This document shows positions 50,677-60,068 of a stretch of 64,000 nt of DNA, piece after piece; the stretch's first letter is position 1; every line of letters starts with the position of its first letter. The translations under genes were made by a program, and so were the position numbers. The notes beneath the pieces are model-generated. The model was not told the DNA's origin. It did no database searches and saw nothing but the letters and a program-made list of their open reading frames with translations. Source of the stretch: Ruminococcus sp. (GTDB lineage: Bacteria > Bacillota > Clostridia > Oscillospirales > Acutalibacteraceae); assembly GCA_017411385.1 (NCBI GenBank), contig JAFQQF010000006.1, forward strand, positions 1 to 64,000, given 5' to 3'.

Positions 50677-51948
50677 ATGAAACAAAGGAGTTTTCTTTCT
50701 ACCTCTGCCTCGCCTGACAGAGCCTATCTGCGCAATTACAGCGCAGAGATGGGTGCAGACAAGCGGATGCCTCAGAAAAGAAATGTTACTTCCTCAAAAC
50801 AGAAGTTTTCAAAGAAAATGAAACTTTTTGCTGTGGGTATGGGAATAGATATGCCATTTCTTCTTATTGTGCTGGTGCTTCTTGCCATAGGCATCCTTAT
50901 GATGTTTTCTGCAAGCTATCCCATAGCCTTGGCAGAAACAGGCAACAGCTATTATTATCTGGGCAGACAGCTTCTTTTTGCTTGCATAGGCATAGCGTTT
51001 ATGGCACTTGCCTCGTTCTTTAATTATCATTGGTTTTACCGTTTAGCATACATTATAGGCGGTGTTGCCGTTGTTTTGCTGGTTGTGGTTTTATTTATGC
51101 CTTCTTCAACAGGTATTCAGCGTTGGATTGACTTAGGCATAGTAGACCTGCAGCCCTCGGAGATTGCAAAGTTTGCTGTTATTGTTTTCTTTGCATACTG
51201 GGGAACAAGATATGCAGACAAAATGAAATATATCAAGTACAGCCTGTTTCCCGGTCTTGCAGTTTTCGTGGGTGTTTCGCTTTTGCTTTTTCTGGAACCC
51301 CATTATTCCTGTATCGTTATCATCTTCTGCCTCATTCTGTTTATGCTCTGGCTTTCGGGTATGTCGATTAAGTATTTTGCTGTTGTAATAGGTGTTGCTG
51401 TGCTTGCCTTTGTAATCGGTAAGGCAACAGGACTTTTAGGCTATGCAATGGAACGAATGGACGGCTGGGGATTGGCTTTGAGCTGTTCTCCCGATGATTA
51501 CGATATGTGGTGGTCTACATGGCAGACAAGAAATTCACTCTTTGCTATTGGCTCCGGCGGAATTACCGGACTGGGACTTGGTAATTCAAGGCAGAAGTAC
51601 CTTTATCTGCCCGAGCCTCAGAATGACTTTATCTTTGCAATTGTGTGCGAAGAGCTTGGATTAATCGGTGCGATTCTGATTCTTGCATTGTTTGGCCTGC
51701 TTGTTTGGAGAGGAATTTACATTTCACAGCGTTCGGGCGATACCTTCGGAAAACTCTTGGGTTGCGGCCTTTCTGCACAGATAGGACTTCAGGTGGTGCT
51801 CAATATCCTTGTTATCACCGACTGGCTCCCCAATACAGGTATTTCACTGCCCTTCTTCAGTTACGGCGGAAGCTCCCTTGTTATGCTTCTGACTCAGATG
51901 GGAATTATCCTGTCCGTATCCCGTACATCAAAGATTGAAAAGGTATAA
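50677..51948 (+). CDS. ftsW: Lipid II glycosyltransferase FtsW
   Basis: 423 aa, SEDS family, with a ~55-residue basic N-terminal tail before the first helix. Motifs: QRWIDLGIVDLQPSEIAKFA, GGITGLGLGNSRQKYLYLPE, NDFIFAIVCEELGLIG, and PNTGISLPFFSYGGSSL. It polymerises lipid II with the class B PBP. Position after mraY and before murG supports ftsW rather than rodA. Confidence 0.95.
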   Translation: MKQRSFLSTSASPDRAYLRNYSAEMGADKRMPQKRNVTSSKQKFSKKMKLFAVGMGIDMPFLLIVLVLLAIGILMMFSASYPIALAETGNSYYYLGRQLLFACIGIAFMALASFFNYHWFYRLAYIIGGVAVVLLVVVLFMPSSTGIQRWIDLGIVDLQPSEIAKFAVIVFFAYWGTRYADKMKYIKYSLFPGLAVFVGVSLLLFLEPHYSCIVIIFCLILFMLWLSGMSIKYFAVVIGVAVLAFVIGKATGLLGYAMERMDGWGLALSCSPDDYDMWWSTWQTRNSLFAIGSGGITGLGLGNSRQKYLYLPEPQNDFIFAIVCEELGLIGAILILALFGLLVWRGIYISQRSGDTFGKLLGCGLSAQIGLQVVLNILVITDWLPNTGISLPFFSYGGSSLVMLLTQMGIILSVSRTSKIEKV

Positions 51949-51972
51949 AACTTACTGTTAAGGAAGATATAT

Positions 51973-53097
51973 ATGAAGTATTTACTCGCAGGCGGCGGCA
52001 CCGCAGGGCATATAAATCCTGCCATTGCCATCGCTCAGTCCATAAAAGCACATGAGCCCGACGCACAGATTCTTTTTGTGGGCAATGAAGGCGGAATGGA
52101 ACAGCGTCTGGTGCCATCCTCAGGCTTTGAAATCCGCAGTATTTCTATCCGCGGTTTTAAGCGAAGCCTGAGTCCCAAAGCCGTGATTGAAAACATCGGC
52201 ACAGCTTTCAAGGCTGTTTCTGCTTCCTCGGCTTCAAAGAAGATAATTAAGGATTTTGCTCCCGATATATGCATCGGCACAGGCGGATACGTAAGCGGTC
52301 CTGTTATCCGTGCGGCTCAGAAGCTTCGTGTTCCTACGGTTATTCATGAGCAGAATGCATTTCCCGGTGTTACCACAAAAATGCTCTCAAAGGGTGCAAA
52401 GAGGGTTATGCTTGCACTTGATGCGGCAAGAGAGCACCTTGATTCCTCCTGTAGCTTTGTGCTCACAGGCAATCCTGTACGCCCTGTAATACTCACAGCA
52501 GACAAGGAAAGTGCACGCAAGGCTCTTTCTCTTGACCAAAGACCTGTGGTGCTTTCATTCGGCGGAAGCTTGGGCGCACGTAAAATCAACGAAAATATAG
52601 CTTCTCTCATTGCCAGAAGCGGTAAGGATAAACGCTATCAGCATATCCACGCTTTCGGTCAGTACGGCAAGTGGTTTCCCGACCTCGTTAAGGAGAAGGG
52701 AACAGATATTGAAAATTGCTCCAATCTGGATGTGAGAGAGTATATCAATAATATGGATTTGTGTATGGCGGCGGCAGATGTGGTTGTTTGCCGTTGCGGT
52801 GCAATAACCCTCAGTGAAATTCAGATTATGGGCAAACCCTCTGTGCTTATTCCTTCTCCCAATGTGGCAGAAAATCATCAGTACCACAATGCAATGGCAT
52901 TGGTTCGTGAGCACGCGGCGGTGGTTATCGAAGAAAAGGATTTGACTTCTGAACGACTCACAGAAGAAATCGACAAGCTTTTAGGTGACAAAGAAAAGCT
53001 TTCAGCCTTTGGTGAAAATGCAAAGAAAATGGCTATTTCTGATGCTAACGAGCGAATTTATAAGGTCATAAAAGAAGTCTTGGCGGAGCATAAATAA
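51973..53097 (+). CDS. murG: UDP-GlcNAc transferase MurG
   Basis: 374 aa. N-terminal lipid-I-binding GGGTAGHINPAIAIA, GTGGYVSGPV, and the C-terminal UDP-GlcNAc-binding region (SFGGSLGARKIN; CRCGAITLSEIQIMGKPSVLI). It converts lipid I into lipid II. Start ATG 51973 after AAGGAAGAT. Confidence 0.96.
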   Translation: MKYLLAGGGTAGHINPAIAIAQSIKAHEPDAQILFVGNEGGMEQRLVPSSGFEIRSISIRGFKRSLSPKAVIENIGTAFKAVSASSASKKIIKDFAPDICIGTGGYVSGPVIRAAQKLRVPTVIHEQNAFPGVTTKMLSKGAKRVMLALDAAREHLDSSCSFVLTGNPVRPVILTADKESARKALSLDQRPVVLSFGGSLGARKINENIASLIARSGKDKRYQHIHAFGQYGKWFPDLVKEKGTDIENCSNLDVREYINNMDLCMAAADVVVCRCGAITLSEIQIMGKPSVLIPSPNVAENHQYHNAMALVREHAAVVIEEKDLTSERLTEEIDKLLGDKEKLSAFGENAKKMAISDANERIYKVIKEVLAEHK

Positions 53098-53170
53098 CAA
53101 GCTTCTCACATACATTAACCTTACTGCATAGAATAAAAAGCGAATGCTTTTTGCAGAAAGGGTGTACTGT

Positions 53171-54424
53171 GTGGCTAAGCTCTTAATTGAAGGATGTAAA
53201 CGCCTTAAAGGAGAGGTGACTGTTCAAGGCTCAAAGAACAGCACCCTGCCAATACTTGCGGCAACGGTTCTCACTTCGGACGAGAATGTTATTCATAATT
53301 GCCCAAGGCTTTCAGATGTTACAACGGCTGTGAAAATCCTGCGATGCTTGGGCTGTAGCGCGAAGCTTTCGGGACACAGTCTGGTGGTGGATACAAGCAC
53401 GATTTCCTGTCACCATATACCCGATTCCCTGATGAGAGAAATGCGAAGCTCCATCATATTTTTGGGCGCAATACTTGCCCGATGCAAAAAGGCAAGACTT
53501 AGCTTTCCGGGTGGTTGCGAGCTTGGTGCAAGACCTATTGATTTGCATCTTGAGGCTCTGCGAAAAATGGGTGCGGTTATACGCGAACAGCACGGCGAGA
53601 TTGTATGTTTTGCCGAAAAAGGACTCAAGGGAGCAAACATTGCTCTTGCTTTTCCGAGTGTGGGAGCTACCGAAAACATAATGATAGCCGCAAGCACAGC
53701 ACAGGGTACAACGGTTATTACCAATGCTGCCCGTGAGCCTGAGATTGAGGATTTAAGTGAGTATTTGTGCAAATGCGGTGCACGCATTCACTGTGCAGGC
53801 GAGGGGACTGTGGTTATTGAGGGAGTGGAAAAGCTCCATGGAACAGCACACACGGTAATTCCCGACAGAATTGTTGTTGCGACTTTGATGTCGGCGGCGG
53901 CGGTAACAGGCTCCGATATAGTAATTAAAGGAGTAGTGGCATCACATCTCCGTTCTGTAATACCTCTTTTTGAGGAGGCAGGGTGTGTTGTGGGCTTAAA
54001 GGATGGGGTAATGAGCATAAGTGCTCCCAAAAGACTGGGTGCTTTTCCGCTTATCCGTACAACTCCCTATCCCGGCTTTCCTACAGATGCACAGGCACCG
54101 TTAATGGCAGTTTCAACCCTTGCGCAGGGAACTACGGTGTTTGTGGAGAACATATTCGAAAACAGATATAAGCACGCGGGTGAGCTTGCACGGCTTGGTG
54201 CAAAGGTTAGATGCGAGGGCAGAGTCGCGGTGGTTGAAGGTGTCAGAGAGCTCTACAGCTCTAATTTGCAGGCATACGATTTGCGTGGTTCGGCTTCTCT
54301 TGCTGTGGCAGCTTTGGCGGCACAGGGTGTAACCGAAATTGACACAACAAAGTATCTTGACCGAGGATATGAGGATTTTGATGTAACCTTGCAAAGCCTT
54401 GGTGCGAATGTTAAAATAATTTGA
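53171..54424 (+). CDS. murA: UDP-GlcNAc 1-carboxyvinyltransferase
   Basis: 417 aa from GTG 53171 (AAAGGGTG upstream). MurA features: KGEVTVQGSKNSTLPILAA (substrate-binding KN), FPGGCELGARPIDLHLEALR (catalytic Cys of the loop) and the C-terminal GSASLAVAALAAQGVTEI. First committed step of peptidoglycan synthesis and the fosfomycin target; the Cys suggests sensitivity, though this is inferred only from the residue. Inside the dcw cluster of Firmicutes it often replaces murB/murC at this place. Confidence 0.94.
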   Translation: MAKLLIEGCKRLKGEVTVQGSKNSTLPILAATVLTSDENVIHNCPRLSDVTTAVKILRCLGCSAKLSGHSLVVDTSTISCHHIPDSLMREMRSSIIFLGAILARCKKARLSFPGGCELGARPIDLHLEALRKMGAVIREQHGEIVCFAEKGLKGANIALAFPSVGATENIMIAASTAQGTTVITNAAREPEIEDLSEYLCKCGARIHCAGEGTVVIEGVEKLHGTAHTVIPDRIVVATLMSAAAVTGSDIVIKGVVASHLRSVIPLFEEAGCVVGLKDGVMSISAPKRLGAFPLIRTTPYPGFPTDAQAPLMAVSTLAQGTTVFVENIFENRYKHAGELARLGAKVRCEGRVAVVEGVRELYSSNLQAYDLRGSASLAVAALAAQGVTEIDTTKYLDRGYEDFDVTLQSLGANVKII

Positions 54425-54472
54425 TTGTTAGTAAGGTATAGGAAAAATAAGAAACTGAAAGGAAGTGGCGAG

Positions 54473-55903
54473 ATGGATGACAAAACCGCTGAAATCCCTT
54501 CTTTGAAGAAATTTACACAAGACAGCAAAAAAAAGACAGCATCAGGCAGAAGCGGAGCCTCTCAGAAAGTACAGAATTCTAAGAACAGTAACCATAAGCC
54601 TGATAATACAAAAAAACGCAACTCAGGGAACAGGGCAGAGCGTACAAAGAGTACGTCTGCTCCTGCACCCCGTACATATGCAAGACAGCGTCAGGATGTA
54701 AGTGAGGCTATTGCCAGAACTCAGGTGATTAATACCAAGGAAGCAATGTCGAAAGGCAAACCGGCAAAAAGTATGAGCAATGAGTTTTCTTCGGAGCCTT
54801 TGAGAAGACAGATGCCTCAGGAACCTGTACGCAGAGCACCGAAGTCCTCTGAGAACAGGACAAGCTTACAGCGCAGAAATCAAACTCCACATACTGACTT
54901 GCCTCAAAGAAAACCATCGGGTACACCTGTGGGTGAAAGCAAAAAGCCCCGACAGAGCAAAAACCGCTCCATAAGTCCAAGAGCAAGAAAATTCAGAAAA
55001 ACAGTAATTAATATTGCTCTGTGTCTTGCAGTGCTGGTTGCGGGTGTAATCCTTTCTCTGACTGTGCTTTTTAAAACAGAGAGTATCACCGTCAGCGGTA
55101 ACGGAAGTATACCAAAGAATGATATAATTTCTGTGTCGGGTTTAACCTTGGGTGAAAACATATTTACTGCCCCAAAAGCCAGAGCAGAGGCAAAGCTTGA
55201 AAAAGCTTATCCCTACATAAAAGAAGCAGAGGTCAAGAGCGTATTTCCCTCGGGCATCAGCATTGAAATAACAATGGCTTCTCCTGCCTGTGTGGTTGAA
55301 GGTCTTGGAGGCTACTATATTGTAAGCTCACAAGGTAAGGTGTTGGAGGTTTCTTCTACCACAGATGAAATAGAAGCACCTGTAATTGAGGGCATTAATG
55401 TTGGCGGTAAGGTTGCAGGTGAATTTGTGGAGTTTGGTTCTACAGTAACGGGTGAATCCCTCAGAGAAATGTTCACAGCCTTTGAGGAATTAGGTGCAAC
55501 AAGAATTACAGCCATCAACGTAGCTGAAAAGGATGAGGCTGTGGAGCTTAAATATGTGTACGACAACCGAATTGTTGTTTACCTTGGTATTCCCGAGCAT
55601 ATTACCTACAAGATTCAGACGGCTCAAACTATAATCAAGGAAAAGCTTGATGTTTCGGGTACAATGATTGCAGGCGATTTGGATGTATCTATGTGTTATG
55701 ACAGTATGAAGTCCTACTTCAATCAGTACACCTTGCTTAGCCCCAATTCAAGCTTTGTGACAGAGCTTGAAACTACCTCTCTCGAGGAGCCTACTACTGC
55801 TCCTGAGGAGTATTATCCCGAAGAAGAATATCCCGAAGAAGAATATCTTGAGGAAGAATATCCCGAGGAAGAGGATAATCCCGATGATATATTCTACAAC
55901 TGA
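54473..55903 (+). CDS. divIB: FtsQ/DivIB-like division protein with long tails
   Basis: 476 aa from ATG 54473 (AAAGGAAGTGG upstream). Unusually long, basic, low-complexity N-terminal tail (~1-175), one transmembrane helix (~177-200), a POTRA-type domain (~203-275; ITVSGNGSIPKNDIISVSG), the beta domain, and an acidic C-terminal tail of EEEYPEEEY repeats (~455-476). It scaffolds FtsL and FtsI at the septum. The extreme tail charges on both sides of the membrane are unlike typical DivIB. Confidence 0.87.
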   Translation: MDDKTAEIPSLKKFTQDSKKKTASGRSGASQKVQNSKNSNHKPDNTKKRNSGNRAERTKSTSAPAPRTYARQRQDVSEAIARTQVINTKEAMSKGKPAKSMSNEFSSEPLRRQMPQEPVRRAPKSSENRTSLQRRNQTPHTDLPQRKPSGTPVGESKKPRQSKNRSISPRARKFRKTVINIALCLAVLVAGVILSLTVLFKTESITVSGNGSIPKNDIISVSGLTLGENIFTAPKARAEAKLEKAYPYIKEAEVKSVFPSGISIEITMASPACVVEGLGGYYIVSSQGKVLEVSSTTDEIEAPVIEGINVGGKVAGEFVEFGSTVTGESLREMFTAFEELGATRITAINVAEKDEAVELKYVYDNRIVVYLGIPEHITYKIQTAQTIIKEKLDVSGTMIAGDLDVSMCYDSMKSYFNQYTLLSPNSSFVTELETTSLEEPTTAPEEYYPEEEYPEEEYLEEEYPEEEDNPDDIFYN

Positions 55904-56141
55904 TTTTGTGATTTAAAAGTCGCAGATTGGGTGGCACGGAAAGTAAAAAACACATATTCAATAAAAAATGGGGATTATTTTATGTTAAAAACATAAAAAA
56001 TACAGTAATTTTCAAAAAAATATTGAAATTACCGTTTGAATATGTTACTTTATTATAAAGTGGATTATAATGTATTATTATAATTGCAGCAGTACAACAA
56101 GTTATGTAACTTATATAGACGATTTCAAGGAGGACAAGTAA

Positions 56142-57215
56142 ATGGCTTTTGAGTTAGAGAAAGAGTTTGTTGATTATTTACCCGTAATTAAGGTTATCGG
56201 TGTCGGCGGCGGCGGCGGTAACGCAGTTAACCGAATGGTTAAGATGGAGGTTAAGAACGTTGAGTTTATCGCTGTTAACACAGACGAGCACGTTCTCCGT
56301 TTCTCCAAGGCTTCTCAGAAGATTCAGATTGGTGAGAAGGTAACACGCGGTAAGGGCGCAGGCTCTCTGCCCGAGGTTGGCCAGAAGGCTGCTGAGGAAA
56401 ATCGCGAAGAAATCGCAGCACTGCTTAAGGATACTGACATGGTATTCGTTACAGCAGGTATGGGCGGCGGCACAGGTACAGGTGCAGCTCCTGTAGTTGC
56501 TAAGATTGCAAAGGATATGGGCATCCTCACAGTTGCTGTTGTTACAAAGCCCTTCGCTTTCGAAGGCAAAAAGCGTATGGCACAGGCTGAGCAGGGTATC
56601 GATCAGCTGGCTGCTTGTGTTGACTCTCTCATCGTTGTTCCTAACGAAAGACTCAAGTTCGTTTCTGAGCAGAGCATCACTCTCCAGAACGCATTTACTA
56701 TTGCTGACGACGTTCTCCGTCAGGGCGTGCAGAGCATCTCTGACCTTATCGTTGTTCCCGGTCTTGTTAACCTTGACTTTGCAGACGTTACTGCAATTAT
56801 GAAGGATGCAGGCTATGCACACATGGGTATCGGTAAGGCAAGCGGTAAGGATAAGGCAGTTGTTGCTGCTGATGCAGCTATCTCCTCACCCCTGCTAGAA
56901 ACCACAATCGACGGCGCACAGGGCGTTATCATCAACATCACAGCTTCTCCCGATGTAAGCCTTGATGATATCGACGTAGCTTCCACAATCATTTCCGAGA
57001 AGGCAGCAGAGGATGCAAACATCATCTGGGGTGCAGTTGTTAACGAAGAAATGAAGGACGAAATCAGCGTTACAGTTATCGCTACCGGCTTTAGCTCTGA
57101 CGGTAAGGCAAAGTCTGCAGCTAAGAAGGCTACAGATGCAGAGCCTGCAAAGGCAGAGTCTTCTGATGACGATGACGACAACTTCTACGACATCATGTCT
57201 ATCTTCAACAAGTAA
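56142..57215 (+). CDS. ftsZ: Cell division protein FtsZ
   Basis: 357 aa. Tubulin signature [16 protein letters not shown]-terminal [17 protein letters not shown]7 loop region [11 protein letters not shown], and a C-terminal peptide ([14 protein letters not shown]) different from the usual DIPxFLR/K-type tail. AAGGAGGACAAG precedes the ATG. There is no ftsA in between. The 238-bp AT-rich gap upstream implies its own promoter, though I see no clear sigma-A match. Codon use is strongly biased, as in highly expressed genes. Confidence 0.97.
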   Translation: MAFELEKEFVDYLPVIKVIGVGGGGGNAVNRMVKMEVKNVEFIAVNTDEHVLRFSKASQKIQIGEKVTRGKGAGSLPEVGQKAAEENREEIAALLKDTDMVFVTAGMGGGTGTGAAPVVAKIAKDMGILTVAVVTKPFAFEGKKRMAQAEQGIDQLAACVDSLIVVPNERLKFVSEQSITLQNAFTIADDVLRQGVQSISDLIVVPGLVNLDFADVTAIMKDAGYAHMGIGKASGKDKAVVAADAAISSPLLETTIDGAQGVIINITASPDVSLDDIDVASTIISEKAAEDANIIWGAVVNEEMKDEISVTVIATGFSSDGKAKSAAKKATDAEPAKAESSDDDDDNFYDIMSIFNK

Positions 57216-57233
57216 TTAAACTTTGTTTTTTAT

Positions 57234-57266
57234 GGAGTACACCGATAAGGTGTGCTCCGTTTTTTT
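57234..57266 (+). terminator. Terminator of ftsZ
   Basis: GGAGTACACC-gataa-GGTGTGCTCC followed by GTTTTTTT. Confidence 0.92.
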
Positions 57267-57327
57267 GCTTTTATGTACTAGCTGTGTGAAATGCTGTTGA
57301 TACGGCTTTTTATCTCAAAAATGTAAA

Positions 57328-57355
57328 TTGACAAATCTATAAAATAATATATAAT
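57328..57355 (+). promoter_or_regulatory. Promoter of the exporter operon
   Basis: TTGACA (57328-57333), a 16-bp spacer and TATAAT (57350-57355). Confidence 0.8.
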
Positions 57356-57388
57356 GATAATTGTATTATTATGGTATAGTATACTTGT

Positions 57389-58231
57389 ATGAGTGCAGAG
57401 CACTCCAGGGAGGATATTGACTTGTTCACTATATTCAAAGAACATAAAGGTTTCGGCAAACAGATTTTTCTGTTGGCTGTAAATGACCTGAAAAAAACAT
57501 ATAAAGGTGCCGCAATCGGTCCCTTCTGGGCAGTTATCAAGCCTGCTTTTACTCTTTTTGTATATTGGTTCGCTTTTTCCATAGGACTTAAAAGTGCAGG
57601 CGATATAGTGTGGGCAGGGCAGGACTTTCCAAGATTTGTTTTTATGCTGGTAGGATTTATTCCTTGGTTCTTCATTACCGACAGCATTACTCTGGGTGCA
57701 AAATCCATCAGAATGAATCAACAGTATGTTACCAAGGTTTCATTCCCTGTTTCTACCATTATGACCTTTACTGCACTTGCAAGACTGTTTGTGCATCTTT
57801 TCCTCAGCGCGATTATGTACATTATACTTTTGTGCTATGGTTATATGCCTACAATATACAATCTGCAGTTCTTATTGTATTGCCCGCTTATGTATATGTT
57901 CTTTGTGATGCTCACATGGTCAACTGCTCCTATGGCGGCATTCTCAAAGGACTTTGAAAATATGATTGTTTCTATTATGTCGGGTATTTTTTGGTTGACA
58001 GGTATTATCTATAACTCCTACGACTTAGGTATTCCTTGGCTTGAGAAAGTTATGCTCCTAAATCCCATCAACTTTTTTGCCAACGGATACCGTAATGCCT
58101 TCCTTTATAATACTTGGTTCTTTGAGAATAAATGGGAGATTATTATTTTCCTTGCTGAATTTGTACTGGTCTTTGCGCTTGGTATCTATAATTACAACCG
58201 CCTGCGTAAACGACTCCCCGATGTTCTGTAA
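57389..58231 (+). CDS. ABC-2 polysaccharide/teichoic acid exporter permease (TagG type)
   Basis: 280 aa, six transmembrane helices, ABC-2 family. The LLAVNDLKKTYKGAAIGPFW amphipathic start and the GxxNP-like LNPINFFANGYRNAF motif match TagG/Wzm proteins. The ATG at 57389 has no Shine-Dalgarno; AGGGAGG at 57407-57413 would instead serve an in-frame TTG at 57422, removing 11 residues, so the true start is uncertain. It is followed 12 bp later by the ATPase. Confidence 0.88.
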   Translation: MSAEHSREDIDLFTIFKEHKGFGKQIFLLAVNDLKKTYKGAAIGPFWAVIKPAFTLFVYWFAFSIGLKSAGDIVWAGQDFPRFVFMLVGFIPWFFITDSITLGAKSIRMNQQYVTKVSFPVSTIMTFTALARLFVHLFLSAIMYIILLCYGYMPTIYNLQFLLYCPLMYMFFVMLTWSTAPMAAFSKDFENMIVSIMSGIFWLTGIIYNSYDLGIPWLEKVMLLNPINFFANGYRNAFLYNTWFFENKWEIIIFLAEFVLVFALGIYNYNRLRKRLPDVL

Positions 58232-58243
58232 GGAGGCACAATA

Positions 58244-58984
58244 ATGTCAGAACCTATTATTATTTTTAATAATGTAACTAAAGAATATACATTGTATAAA
58301 AACGACCAAGAGCGTTTTCGTGCCTTGTTTTTTAAGAATAAAAAGGCTAAGATTAACAAAGCTCTCAAGGGTGTTTCCTTCAGCATTGACAAAGGTGAGG
58401 CTGTAGGTCTTATCGGCGACAATGGTGCAGGTAAGTCCACTATTCTCAAACACATCACAGGCGTTGCTTTTCCTACAGAGGGTGAGGTCACTGTTAACGG
58501 CAAGGTTGCAGCTTTGTTGGAGCTAACTGCAGGCTTTTCTATGGAAATGACAGGCAGAGAGAATATCTACCTCAAAGGATATATCTTAGGACTTACAGAT
58601 AAAGAAATCAAGCGTCTTGAAGAGCGTATAGTTGATTTTGCTGAGCTTGGCGATTACATCGACCAGCCCGTGCGTACTTATTCAAGCGGTATGAAAATGC
58701 GATTGGGCTTTGCAATCAATGTTAACATTGAGCCTGATGTGCTTGTTATTGACGAAGCCCTCTCAGTCGGTGATGCAACCTTTAAAAAGAAGTGTAAGCA
58801 GAAGATTGCAGATACTATAAAAAGCGGTGTAACTGTGCTTTATGTAAGCCACAATGCTGAGTCTGTTAAGGAGCTTTGCACCCGTGCACTCTACCTTAAA
58901 AAGGGTGAACTTATTTACGACGGACCTGTTGATGAGGCACTGAGAGTTTATCAGGAAGATAAAGCTAAAAAAGCCAAGAAGTGA
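58244..58984 (+). CDS. ABC transporter ATPase (TagH/Wzt type)
   Basis: 246 aa. Walker A GDNGAGKST, signature YSSGMKMRL, Walker B VLVIDEALSVGD, and the TagH-like FRALFFKNKKAKINKALKGV segment. No C-terminal substrate-binding extension, as in TagH lacking SH3 parts. It energises export of a wall polysaccharide or teichoic acid with the permease above. Confidence 0.92.
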   Translation: MSEPIIIFNNVTKEYTLYKNDQERFRALFFKNKKAKINKALKGVSFSIDKGEAVGLIGDNGAGKSTILKHITGVAFPTEGEVTVNGKVAALLELTAGFSMEMTGRENIYLKGYILGLTDKEIKRLEERIVDFAELGDYIDQPVRTYSSGMKMRLGFAINVNIEPDVLVIDEALSVGDATFKKKCKQKIADTIKSGVTVLYVSHNAESVKELCTRALYLKKGELIYDGPVDEALRVYQEDKAKKAKK

Positions 58985-59015
58985 TTTTTAATTATCTAAG
59001 GAAAGGACTGTGTTT

Positions 59016-59753
59016 ATGGTACACGCAATGATATTTGCCGGCGGAATCGGTGCAAGAATGAAATCTCTTGATATCCCCAAGCAGTTTATTGATGTTGACG
59101 GCAAGCCAATCATTATCCGTACTCTGGAGCATTTTTCAAAGCATCCCGAGGTGGACGATATTGTTATCTCCTGTATCCCTGATAAAATTGACTATCTGTG
59201 GGGACTTATTGAAACCCACCACATAAACAAGGTTGTGTCCATTGTAGGAGGCGGTGCAAACGGCCACCAGAGTATTCACAACGGACTTGTGGAGGTTGAG
59301 AAGAATTCAACTCCCGACGACGTAGTGCTTATTTGTGACGGTGTGCGTCCTATGCTTTCAGCAAAGCTTATCAGCGATTGCATCGAAACGGCAAGAGAAT
59401 TTGAAACCGCCGTTCCCGTTACCCCGAGCATCGATTCTGTGCTTGAATCTCCCGACGGAGAAACCTGTTGCAAATCTCTGCCCAGAAAGCAGATGTTTAT
59501 CACACAGGCACCTCAAGGCTATACAATGAGAAAGATTATGTGGGCACACGATGAGGCAGAGAAGAGAGGCATCACCAATCCCATTTCTTCTTCGGAGCTT
59601 CTCATTGAACTCGGCGAAACCGTTCGGATATTCCAAGGTATTCGTGAGAATATCAAGGTTACAACTCCTGAGGATTTGCAGACTCTGCGCTCATACTTCT
59701 ATTATGAGAGTTTTAAGAACTTTGCAAAAGAAGAGCTGAAGTACGACCTGTAA
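59016..59753 (+). CDS. Cytidylyltransferase (TarI/IspD family)
   Basis: 245 aa from ATG 59016 (AAGGAAAGG upstream; a GTG at 59010 is too close). IspD-fold motifs: AMIFAGGIGARM, PKQFIDVDGKPI (substrate Lys), a basic loop with GVRPM, and ITQAPQGYTMRKI. In the context of TagGH-type exporters, TarI (CDP-ribitol synthesis for teichoic acid) is more likely than IspD (isoprenoids). No tarJ reductase follows in this operon. Confidence 0.85.
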   Translation: MVHAMIFAGGIGARMKSLDIPKQFIDVDGKPIIIRTLEHFSKHPEVDDIVISCIPDKIDYLWGLIETHHINKVVSIVGGGANGHQSIHNGLVEVEKNSTPDDVVLICDGVRPMLSAKLISDCIETAREFETAVPVTPSIDSVLESPDGETCCKSLPRKQMFITQAPQGYTMRKIMWAHDEAEKRGITNPISSSELLIELGETVRIFQGIRENIKVTTPEDLQTLRSYFYYESFKNFAKEELKYDL

Positions 59754-59783
59754 GTCAAAGCAATATTTCCTATGAATGATTAT

Positions 59784-59823
59784 CGGGCATAATCTGTAAA
59801 GCACAGGCTATGCCCGAGTTTTT
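59784..59823 (+). terminator. Terminator of the exporter operon
   Basis: CGGGCATA (59784-59791) pairs with TATGCCCG (59809-59816), loop 17 nt, then AGTTTTT. Confidence 0.8.
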
Positions 59824-59881
59824 ATTTGCAAAAATCTATGGAATAAAACAAAATCAAGCACAAGAATTTTGCTCATTTAGG

Positions 59882-59910
59882 TTGACAATTCCTGTGGCTT
59901 TTGATATAAT
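59882..59910 (+). promoter_or_regulatory. Perfect promoter of the tRNA gene
   Basis: TTGACA (59882-59887), a 17-bp spacer and TATAAT (59905-59910): exact sigma-A consensus, typical of stable RNA genes. Confidence 0.92.
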
Positions 59911-59936
59911 ATCAAGCGTTGATTAAAAATCAATAT

Positions 59937-60023
59937 GCAGGTATGGCGGAATTGGCAGACGCGCATGGTTCAGGTCCATGTGAAAGCAATTTCATGCAGG
60001 TTCAAGTCCTGTTACCTGCACCA
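59937..60023 (+). tRNA. tRNA-Leu (anticodon CAG)
   Basis: 87 nt including an encoded CCA. Acceptor stem GCAGGTA / TACCTGC, D-loop, anticodon arm CATGG-TTCAGGT-CCATG with anticodon CAG (reads CUG), a long variable arm (class II), T-loop GGTTCAAGTCC, discriminator A. Single tRNA gene, no neighbours. Confidence 0.96.
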
Positions 60024-60030
60024 TACGAAT

Positions 60031-60068
60031 AAGGGATACCTTTTTTTGAGGTATCCCTTATCTTATTT
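60031..60068 (+). terminator. Terminator of tRNA-Leu
   Basis: AAGGGATACC / GGTATCCCTT with a T-rich loop, followed by ATCTTATTT. Confidence 0.85.
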
